Assembly (NCBI GenBank): GCA_003561715.1
Contig: PWVU01000027.1
Location: 1 to 5,581, forward strand
Reading direction: 5' to 3'
Source of the DNA: Candidatus Kaiserbacteria bacterium
GTDB taxonomy: Bacteria; Patescibacteriota; Minisyncoccia; Phycocordibacterales; UBA12088
DNA: 5,581 bases
The notes beneath the pieces are model-generated. The model made no database searches and was not told the origin of the DNA. It worked only from the letters and a program-made list of their open reading frames with translations. The translations under genes and the position numbers were made by a program. Positions 1-4,901 of the stretch are shown piece after piece (within the stretch, counting starts at the first letter, position 1; every line of letters starts with the position of its first letter).

Positions 1-237
1 GAGCCATATCGTGACCCGCTTCTTGACTCTTTTGAACAACGGAGAGTACCAAGTGATCCACAATCAGGCGAATCGTCGTTTCGTGTTGGTGAACCGGGTA
101 CCGTTTTGCCGCGCACAACTGCTACCACAACTGCAACCACAACTGACGTGGTTGATGACGCTGGCGATGAGGAATCCGGTGACCCACTCCCGGTTGAAGA
201 TCCTCTTACTGATCAAGAGGTTGACGAAATCGAATAG
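1..237 (+). CDS. C-terminal end of an unidentified protein with an acidic Pro/Thr-rich tail (5' truncated by window)
   Basis: The frame is open from the first base to TAG at 235-237, giving 78 residues with no convincing start inside, so the gene begins upstream of the window. The visible part looks like a disordered tail. It opens with EPYRDPLLDSFEQRRVPSD, passes through a Thr/Ala-rich stretch (TTATTTATTTD) and ends in an acidic run terminating DQEVDEIE. No domain, membrane segment or catalytic motif is visible. Tails of this kind are common on bacterial envelope proteins such as penicillin-binding proteins, but nothing here allows a family assignment. An overlapping frame (11-310) is also open, but it encodes a less natural composition and runs into the next gene's promoter, so I prefer this frame. 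The 69 nt between this stop and the next gene contain a promoter-like element, so the next gene need not depend on this one for transcription. Confidence 0.6.
   Translation, partial: EPYRDPLLDSFEQRRVPSDPQSGESSFRVGEPGTVLPRTTATTTATTTDVVDDAGDEESGDPLPVEDPLTDQEVDEIE
115..146 (+). repeat. 12-bp tandem repeat, about 2.7 copies, in frame
   Basis: ACAACTGCTACC (115-126) is followed by ACAACTGCAACC (127-138) and a partial copy ACAACTGA (139-146). The unit is a multiple of three and encodes Thr-Thr-Ala-Thr, so copy-number change would lengthen or shorten the tail of the protein without a frameshift. This is typical of a flexible linker rather than a folded domain. Confidence 0.8.
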
Positions 238-291
238 AAGCGGTGGAAGTGACTCAGAGCAACGTACGTGTGCGGTATTTTGCATAAACTC

Positions 292-300
292 TGGTATGAT
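292..300 (+). promoter_or_regulatory. Extended -10 promoter (TGGTATGAT) for the 307-588 gene
   Basis: TGGTATGAT holds a TG-N extension plus the -10 hexamer TATGAT (five of six matches to TATAAT). No good -35 hexamer lies 16-18 nt upstream, which extended -10 promoters tolerate. Transcription would be expected to start about 7 nt after the hexamer, at or next to the ATG at 307, implying a leaderless message. A near-identical nonamer, TGGTATCAT, occurs upstream of nrdA. Confidence 0.5.
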
Positions 301-306
301 GTTCGC

Positions 307-588
307 ATGACCGCAGAAGTATTCGATTCCCGACTGGGTAACCTATTTGTTATAGTATTTGCGCTTGCAAGCATTGTGCTTGCGGCGGTATCATTTTTTT
401 GCGCAACACAAACGTGCGGTCTGTTTCTCATTATCCCAATTCTGCCTTGGGCAGTATTACTTGAATATCAACTCGGTATGAGTATTCCGTGGGGTGTGTA
501 TCCTTTTCTGCTACTTCTCAACACCGTTATCGTCTACTCGCTGGGTGTTGTGGTTGAGTTGTCGTATCGCAAAATACTGCGATCATAA
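307..588 (+). CDS. Small integral membrane protein, three predicted TM segments, function unknown
   Basis: This 93-residue hydrophobic protein does not match a family I recognise. Predicted membrane segments lie at about residues 11-31, 38-54 and 62-83, with a short charged N-terminus (MTAEVFDSR) and a basic C-terminus (SYRKILRS). Two cysteines, Cys32 and Cys37, flank the loop between the first two segments and could pair if that loop lies outside the cell. A GTG at 268 would add 13 residues, but it lies upstream of the predicted -10 element, whereas the ATG at 307 sits where transcription should begin, so I chose the ATG. No Shine-Dalgarno sequence precedes it. The stop is about 20 nt before the next start, so the two genes are probably cotranscribed, and both products are membrane-bound. 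A role in envelope or membrane assembly is only a guess. Confidence 0.7.
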   Translation: MTAEVFDSRLGNLFVIVFALASIVLAAVSFFCATQTCGLFLIIPILPWAVLLEYQLGMSIPWGVYPFLLLLNTVIVYSLGVVVELSYRKILRS

Positions 589-607
589 ACGCTAGTGTAC
601 TGTGCAT

Positions 608-1621
608 ATGCATATATCGCGAAGAATCGAGGTCGCTCTTTTTGTATGTATCGTGGGAGTGACCATACTGCTTTTTGTACTTTTTCGAGGAGCCTCTTCG
701 TCTTTTGAAGAAGAGCTTGCCCGCGCGGCTGATTTTGATACTACTACTTGGTTTGAATACCGTTCTGAGCAGTATGACGTCTCTCTTCGTTATCCCGACC
801 GGTGGAAATTGGAGGTGTCTGATGAAGCTCTCTCTCCAATGATTCGAGTGCTTGCACCGGACCAGGAAGCGCCGTCAGGTACTCTCACCTCGCTGGGCGC
901 GCAAGTGTCCATTTTTCCTAAAGGAATGCCCACTTCGTTTACCAATGAGTTGCCTGGAGTGCTTCCCTTTTTTGAACAACATGCGCGTGCGCATATCCGA
1001 CGCGGTGCTCAATTTTCACTTGAGGACGGAAGTGCATTTGCTGAATTGCATCGGTATAGCCGCACGCCGGTGTCATGGACACCGTCGGGTTTTGTGTGGG
1101 CGCAAGGGGATGTGAGCGGCACTACCGCAGATTGCATTGCACAGGTTCCCGTTATTGCCGAAGAAGCACGACGATGCGATCTTCTGTTTGGGGATAGAGT
1201 GGTCTACCGAGGCAGAGTACGTTCGTTCGATATGGAATTGGTCGATGCGATTGTTGATTCTATTCGTTTTTATGGTTCGGTGCAATCAGAAACAACGGGT
1301 ACTTCCTCGGTTGAGATCATCGAACCTTCTGAACATGCGACGGTTCGGTCTCCGATGCGAGTGCGCGGCACAGCTCCCGCCTCATGGTTTTTTGAAGGTG
1401 AAATACCCATCCGCATTCTCGATGCCCATGATGTTGTGCTTGCTGAAGCATCTGCACCGGGGAGTTTTGAACAAGGGATGACTGGTGAAGCGGTTCCTTT
1501 TTCTGCTTCAGTGTCTTTTGAAAGACCTGAGACACGCGCGGGCACACTACTGCTCCAAAAGGCAAATCCGTCCGGTGCCGCACAGCTTTCCGAACACGTA
1601 CGTATACCGGTTGTATTTTAG
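608..1621 (+). CDS. Membrane-anchored extracytoplasmic protein with PsbP-like and Gmad2-like domains
   Basis: The product is 337 residues from ATG 608; a GTG at 602 would add two, and no Shine-Dalgarno sequence decides between them. From the ATG, a short basic N-terminus (SRR) precedes one hydrophobic segment at about residues 7-27, after which the chain should be extracytoplasmic. Residues about 50-222 begin with YRSEQYDVSLRYPDRWKLE, the aromatic 'Y...F/S-L-R-YP..W' opening of PsbP-like domains. They contain two cysteines (Cys176 and Cys190) that could form a disulfide. Residues about 235-337 match Gmad2, an immunoglobulin-like domain first named in spore germination proteins: a 'sP..V.G.A..WFFEGEIPI' core, a 'VPFSASVSF' strand and a closing 'LLLQKANPSG...IPVVF'. 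Both domains are known as surface or secreted modules; no enzymatic residues are visible. The gene appears to be expressed with the small membrane protein upstream. I am confident of the architecture, but not of a specific role. Confidence 0.85.
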   Translation: MHISRRIEVALFVCIVGVTILLFVLFRGASSSFEEELARAADFDTTTWFEYRSEQYDVSLRYPDRWKLEVSDEALSPMIRVLAPDQEAPSGTLTSLGAQVSIFPKGMPTSFTNELPGVLPFFEQHARAHIRRGAQFSLEDGSAFAELHRYSRTPVSWTPSGFVWAQGDVSGTTADCIAQVPVIAEEARRCDLLFGDRVVYRGRVRSFDMELVDAIVDSIRFYGSVQSETTGTSSVEIIEPSEHATVRSPMRVRGTAPASWFFEGEIPIRILDAHDVVLAEASAPGSFEQGMTGEAVPFSASVSFERPETRAGTLLLQKANPSGAAQLSEHVRIPVVF

Positions 1622-1656
1622 AGCCTTTCAATGCCTTCGCGTACATTGATGTGATG

Positions 1657-1678
1657 AGTATATGGTAAGCCATATATT
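1657..1678 (+). terminator. Weak candidate terminator hairpin after the Gmad2-domain gene
   Basis: TATATGG (1659-1665) pairs with CCATATA (1670-1676) around a TAAG tetraloop, extended by a G-T wobble and an A-T pair. It begins 36 nt after the stop and is followed only by a short TTTG. The stem is AT-rich and lacks a proper T-tract, so it could equally be a chance palindrome or an operator. Confidence 0.3.
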
Positions 1679-1685
1679 TGAACCT

Positions 1686-1720
1686 TTCATTGACAGGTAG
1701 CGATACTGTTCTTCAATGAA
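1686..1720 (+). repeat. Inverted repeat / bulged hairpin upstream of nrdA
   Basis: TTCATTG (1686-1692) plus ACAG (1693-1696) pairs with CTGT (1706-1709) and CAATGAA (1714-1720), leaving a 9-nt loop and a 4-nt bulge on the right arm. The nearest T-tract (1736-1740) is 16 nt away, so it is a poor intrinsic terminator. Its arms coincide with a TTGACA/TTCAAT promoter candidate, so an operator role is an alternative. Confidence 0.45.
1690..1717 (+). promoter_or_regulatory. Possible sigma-70-type promoter upstream of nrdA (distal)
   Basis: A perfect -35 hexamer, TTGACA (1690-1695), is followed after 16 nt by TTCAAT (1712-1717), which matches four of six -10 positions. Transcription would begin near 1724, about 250 nt before nrdA. 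The weak -10 and the overlap with an inverted repeat make this the less likely of the two nrd promoter candidates. Confidence 0.3.
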
Positions 1721-1753
1721 TACAAGTATGGGCTATTTTTGCGCGGTGTCTGG

Positions 1754-1762
1754 TTATCCACA
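1754..1762 (+). promoter_or_regulatory. Perfect DnaA box (TTATCCACA) upstream of nrdA
   Basis: The nonamer TTATCCACA is the high-affinity consensus DnaA-binding site. It lies 22 nt before the predicted -10 hexamer (1785-1790), that is, at about -43 to -35 relative to a start near 1797, where a bound protein would contact or block RNA polymerase. DnaA-ATP is known to regulate the nrdAB operon in Escherichia coli through boxes upstream of its promoter. A single box without a second clear site keeps the functional assignment moderate. Confidence 0.5.
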
Positions 1763-1781
1763 ATACGTTGCTCAGAGAGAG

Positions 1782-1790
1782 TGGTATCAT
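1782..1790 (+). promoter_or_regulatory. Extended -10 promoter (TGGTATCAT), likely nrdAB promoter
   Basis: TG-G precedes TATCAT (five of six matches to TATAAT). No good -35 hexamer lies 16-18 nt upstream; that space is taken by the DnaA box. The predicted start is near 1797, giving a leader of about 176 nt before the nrdA ATG. The same nonamer, with one base changed, stands before the gene at 307. Confidence 0.45.
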
Positions 1791-1876
1791 AGCTGTTGAC
1801 GGTGGGAACCAACATAAGCGGCAACCAAAATCGGTGCTGCTGTGTGGGTGTCTCTCAAAGAATAGACATACAACAC

Positions 1877-1892
1877 GACCTTGTGGGAGGTC
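1877..1892 (+). other. Small leader hairpin carrying a Shine-Dalgarno-like sequence
   Basis: GACCT (1877-1881) can pair with AGGTC (1888-1892) around a six-base loop. The right arm includes GGAGGT (1886-1891), complementary to the 16S 3' end, so folding would hide it. No ATG lies at normal spacing behind it; the nearest possible starts are GTG 1907 and ATG 1911. An A-run (1896-1902, broken only at its flanks) follows. Whether this is functional is unclear. Confidence 0.25.
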
Positions 1893-1900
1893 ATTAAAAA

Positions 1901-1921
1901 AATACAGTGCATGACTGTATT
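1901..1921 (+). repeat. Perfect 8-bp inverted repeat in the nrdA leader
   Basis: AATACAGT (1901-1908) and ACTGTATT (1914-1921) are exact reverse complements separated by GCATG. An overlapping, mutually exclusive pairing exists between TGACT (1912-1916) and AGTCA (1927-1931). The site lies about 50 nt before the nrdA start. It could be an operator for a dimeric regulator or an RNA hairpin. It does not match the NrdR or LexA consensus (the half-sites are ACAG...CTGT, the opposite order to LexA). Confidence 0.5.
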
Positions 1922-1972
1922 GTAAAAGTCACGCAGACGTATTACTAAGCCGTTAAGTACATCGAGCGCGTT

Positions 1973-4855
1973 ATGCCAACCATCGAAAAAATTACGAAGC
2001 GCAATGGGCAACTGGTGGATTTTGATCCCCAAAAAATAGTTATAGCCGTTGAAAAATCCTTCAAAGCAGTTTTGGGAGATCAGATGACTTCTGAGGCGGT
2101 GTCGGTCAAAGATCAAGTGGTGCGCTACCTGGTGACCGGCAAAGGCGGAGCCACACCAACGGTGGAAATGGTACAGGACCTGGTAGAGCGCGCACTGATG
2201 GAGCGCGGGTTCTTTGATGTTGCGAAATCGTACATCATTTACCGGTACGAACACACCAAGATGCGTGAGGAGAAGAAACAAGAGTTGCAAGCAAAAATCG
2301 AAGAAAACCGCCTGATGGTGACGAAACGTGACGGCACGACCGAGCCCTTCAGTAAAGAAAAGCTGAAACGACGTTTGGCATACGCGGCGCAAGGCTACGA
2401 GGAAGAGATTAATATGGACGCGGTAGTCATTCAGGTGGAGCAAGAGATGTACGAAGAAATTGCAACCAAAGATGTCGAGGAGGTCTTGACCATGGTGGTG
2501 CGCTCATTCATTGAACGTGATCCTGCTTACTCGCACGTGGCGTCTCGACTTCTTCTTGCCTCGATCTACAGTCAAGCGTTTGGCTACAAACCTGACCATA
2601 GTAAGTTGCAAGAGCACTATCAAAAAGCGTTTGTTGAGCATATCAAGCGCTCGGTAGCAAAAGGTGACCTCGATCAGCGTATGCTCGAGTTTGACCTTGA
2701 GGCATTGAGTAGTATGTTGCGTATTGAGCGAGATGAGCAGTTTCGCTATCTTGGTCTGCAGACCCTGTACACCAACTACTTCATGAAAGATGCGCAGACC
2801 AAGGTGATCGCCGAAGCGCCGCAGATGTTTTGGATGCGTGTTGCGATGGGTACTGCGATGAATGAAGCAAAAGGAGAAGATCGCACCAAATGGACACGTG
2901 CATTCTATGACATTATGTCGGATTTCTACTACACACCTTCGTCTCCCACGCTGTATCATGCCGGATGGACACGGGCTCAGCTCTCGTCGTGTTTCCTCAA
3001 TACGGTACCCGACGATCTTGATGCCATCTTCAAATCGTATCGCGATAATGCCCAGCTGTTGAAGTACGCCGGGGGCACCGGTACCGACTGGACACCCATC
3101 CGAGCGACCGGATCGATCATCAAAACAACCGGTGTCGAGAGCCAAGGATTGATTCCGTTCCTGAAGATCATGAACGATGTGACGGTATCGATCAATCGCA
3201 GTGGCAGGCGTCGAGGTGCTTCGGCGGTGTATCTGGAAACATGGCATTATGACATTGAGGATTTCATCACCCTTCGTAAACCGACGGGCGACGAGCGACG
3301 ACGTGCGCATGACCTCAATACCGTGAATTGGATCCCCGACCTCTTTATGAAGCGTGTTGCGCAGGATGAAGACTGGACGCTGTTCTCTCCGCACGAAGCT
3401 CCCGATCTGCACGATACCTACGGCAAAAAGTTCGAAGAAAAGTATGAGCAGTATGAACACATGGCGCAGGAAGGGAAGCTGGCTGTGTGGAAGCGGATCA
3501 AAGCGAAAGATCTGTGGCGCAAGATGATCACCATGCTGTTTGAAACGGGACATCCGTGGATGAACTTCAAAGATCCGTGCAATATCCGCCAGCCACAAGA
3601 CCATTACGGCGTTGTGCACAGCTCGAACTTGTGCACCGAGATCACTCTCGTCACCAATGAGAATGAGACCGCGGTGTGTAATTTAGGTTCGCTTAACTAC
3701 GCACGATTCGTTACCAACGGGGCCTTTGACAAAGAGTTGATCGGTAAGGTGGTGCTGGTTGCAATGCGGATGCTCGATAATGTGATCGATGTCAATTTCT
3801 ACCCGACTGACGACACCAAACGTTCGAATATGTTGCATCGCCCGGTGGGCTTGGGTATTCGCGGGGTGCAGGACGCGCTCTACCTGCTTGATATTCGATT
3901 TGACTCGGATGAAGCGGTGGCATTTGCGGATGAGAGTATGGAAGTCGTTGCGTATCATGCCATTCTTGCCTCTACGGAGCTTTCGCGTGAGCGAGGAGCC
4001 TATGAGACCTACAAAGGATCGAAGTGGGATCGCGGACTGCTTCCTCAGGATACGGTTGCGTTACTCGAAGCTGAGCGTGGTACCACTATTGATGTTCCGC
4101 GAACCGAGCGCCTCAATTGGAGTCGCGTGCGCGAAGCGATCAAACAGCATGGCATGCGCAATAGCAACACCCTGGCGATTGCGCCTACTGCGACGACTGC
4201 GAATATTGTCGGTTGTTTCCCGACCATTGAGCCGATCTACAAGAATCTCTATGTAAAATCGAACATGGCGGGCGACTTCGTTGTCGTAAATCAATTCCTG
4301 ATCACTGATCTTAAGAGCTACAATCTCTGGAATCGTGAGATGCTCGATAAGCTCAAATACCACGATGGCAGTGTGCAAGATATTGAAGAGATCCCTATGG
4401 TGCTCCGTGAAAAATACAAAGAGGTATTCGACATCGATATGAAATGGCTGATCAAAGCGGCCGCCTATCGTGGGCGCTGGATCGACCAAAGTCAATCGCT
4501 CAATATCTTCTATCGTGGCACATCCGGTAAAGATGTATCCGATATCTACTTCTACGCATGGGAAATGGGACTTAAAACCACTTACTACTTGCGCACCACC
4601 GCCGCAACCAAAGTAGAGAAGTCAACCATGAGCCATGAGCAATTCAGTAAATCCGAAGATGAACGCCGTGCAAAACAAACTGATGTCGATGCAACTCCGC
4701 GCGTTGAGTCGGTTGAAGAGAAGACCTACGTTGCGCCTGTCGCCGCGGCGACCGCGGGCGCATTCGTTTCAACACTTACCTCTCGTGAGCCGGTCCCGGC
4801 ACGTCAACCCGTGACGATCTCGACCGACAACGTCTGTACCGCGTGCGAAGGGTGA
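1973..4855 (+). CDS. nrdA: Class I ribonucleoside-diphosphate reductase, catalytic (alpha) subunit
   Basis: This cytoplasmic enzyme reduces ribonucleoside diphosphates to deoxyribonucleotides, using a radical passed from NrdB. The 960-residue chain starts with two ATP-cone domains (about 4-97, opening ITKRNGQLVDFD, and 113-205, opening MVTKRDGTTEPF), which sense ATP/dATP and set overall activity. The ten-stranded barrel follows. Redox Cys340 (in QLSSCFLN) and Cys569 (in AVCNLGSLN) correspond to E. coli Cys225 and Cys462. Asn552, Cys554 and Glu556 (in SNLCTEI) form the active site with the thiyl radical cysteine. PTATT (738-742) is the phosphate-binding loop. Tyr871-Tyr872 continue the radical path. 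After a variable Ala/Glu-rich linker (about 884-950) the chain ends with CTACEG, the shuttle cysteine pair Cys955/Cys958, here CxxC rather than the wider spacing in E. coli. ATG 1973 is the only plausible start (in-frame TAA at 1946), with no clear Shine-Dalgarno. No intein is present. nrdB follows after 46 nt, so the pair is an operon. Confidence 0.97.
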   Translation: MPTIEKITKRNGQLVDFDPQKIVIAVEKSFKAVLGDQMTSEAVSVKDQVVRYLVTGKGGATPTVEMVQDLVERALMERGFFDVAKSYIIYRYEHTKMREEKKQELQAKIEENRLMVTKRDGTTEPFSKEKLKRRLAYAAQGYEEEINMDAVVIQVEQEMYEEIATKDVEEVLTMVVRSFIERDPAYSHVASRLLLASIYSQAFGYKPDHSKLQEHYQKAFVEHIKRSVAKGDLDQRMLEFDLEALSSMLRIERDEQFRYLGLQTLYTNYFMKDAQTKVIAEAPQMFWMRVAMGTAMNEAKGEDRTKWTRAFYDIMSDFYYTPSSPTLYHAGWTRAQLSSCFLNTVPDDLDAIFKSYRDNAQLLKYAGGTGTDWTPIRATGSIIKTTGVESQGLIPFLKIMNDVTVSINRSGRRRGASAVYLETWHYDIEDFITLRKPTGDERRRAHDLNTVNWIPDLFMKRVAQDEDWTLFSPHEAPDLHDTYGKKFEEKYEQYEHMAQEGKLAVWKRIKAKDLWRKMITMLFETGHPWMNFKDPCNIRQPQDHYGVVHSSNLCTEITLVTNENETAVCNLGSLNYARFVTNGAFDKELIGKVVLVAMRMLDNVIDVNFYPTDDTKRSNMLHRPVGLGIRGVQDALYLLDIRFDSDEAVAFADESMEVVAYHAILASTELSRERGAYETYKGSKWDRGLLPQDTVALLEAERGTTIDVPRTERLNWSRVREAIKQHGMRNSNTLAIAPTATTANIVGCFPTIEPIYKNLYVKSNMAGDFVVVNQFLITDLKSYNLWNREMLDKLKYHDGSVQDIEEIPMVLREKYKEVFDIDMKWLIKAAAYRGRWIDQSQSLNIFYRGTSGKDVSDIYFYAWEMGLKTTYYLRTTAATKVEKSTMSHEQFSKSEDERRAKQTDVDATPRVESVEEKTYVAPVAAATAGAFVSTLTSREPVPARQPVTISTDNVCTACEG
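2478..2494 (+). promoter_or_regulatory. Internal ribosome-binding site and in-frame ATG within nrdA
   Basis: AGGAGGT (2478-2484) is a full match to the Shine-Dalgarno consensus and stands 7 nt before the ATG of Met174 (2492-2494), in the nrdA frame. It is the best ribosome-binding site in the window, better than that of any annotated start. Initiation here would yield a 787-residue protein lacking the first ATP-cone and most of the second. The bases also simply encode Glu-Glu-Val, so chance is a real alternative. Confidence 0.25.
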
Positions 4856-4901
4856 TAGTACATCCGAACCATTACCAACTCTGTTAAGTTCTCACAATTG
4901 T

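Larger units (their letters stand above)
1622..1972. other. 351-nt intergenic region: end of upstream operon and nrd control region
   Basis: No convincing gene is present on either strand. A reverse-strand open frame that enters this region (1787-2443) is antisense to nrdA and looks like a shadow. From left to right the region holds an AT-rich hairpin (1657-1678), a bulged 11-bp hairpin (1686-1720) overlapping a TTGACA promoter candidate, a perfect DnaA box (1754-1762), an extended -10 element (1782-1790) and a leader with two inverted repeats. I looked for paired NrdR boxes (ACAnWATATATWnTGT type), the usual bacterial control of reductase genes, and did not see one. Confidence 0.8.

Noticed and set aside
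53..61. Second DnaA box (TGATCCACA)
   Set aside because: It has one mismatch to consensus and lies inside a coding region far from nrdA; it is likely to be chance.
11..310. Forward open frame of 99 codons overlapping the first coding region
   Set aside because: It is out of frame with the acidic tail, which has more protein-like composition, and it runs through the promoter region and past the next gene's start.
262..1603. ACGTACGT palindrome repeated at 262-269 and 1596-1603
   Set aside because: It is a short self-complementary octamer, one copy within a gene; there is no flanking duplication beyond weak similarity and no sign of a mobile element.
1902..1920. LexA/SOS box
   Set aside because: The dyad reads ACAG...CTGT, the reverse order of the E. 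coli CTGT-N8-ACAG box, with the wrong spacing, and it does not fit the Gram-positive consensus.
1622..1972. NrdR box pair in front of nrdA
   Set aside because: No ACAnWATATATWnTGT-like 16-mer pair was found; the AT-rich dyads present do not fit the consensus.
1787..2443. Reverse-strand open frame (218 codons) spanning the nrdA start and leader
   Set aside because: Most of it is antisense to the ATP-cones, the composition is unnatural (rich in His, Phe and Leu), and it has no recognisable domain.
2504..3619. Long reverse-strand open frame (371 codons) inside nrdA
   Set aside because: It is fully antisense to conserved catalytic sequence of nrdA, has no family features, and its length follows from the codon bias of nrdA.
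1973..4855. Intein or intron in nrdA
   Set aside because: Reductase genes are frequent intein hosts, but all catalytic motifs are in order with normal spacing and no splicing motifs or insert are seen.
4853..4858. TGA recoded as glycine (code 25) at the nrdA end
   Set aside because: TGA-TAG ends the frame and no internal in-frame TGA occurs across about 1,600 codons, so the standard bacterial code fits.
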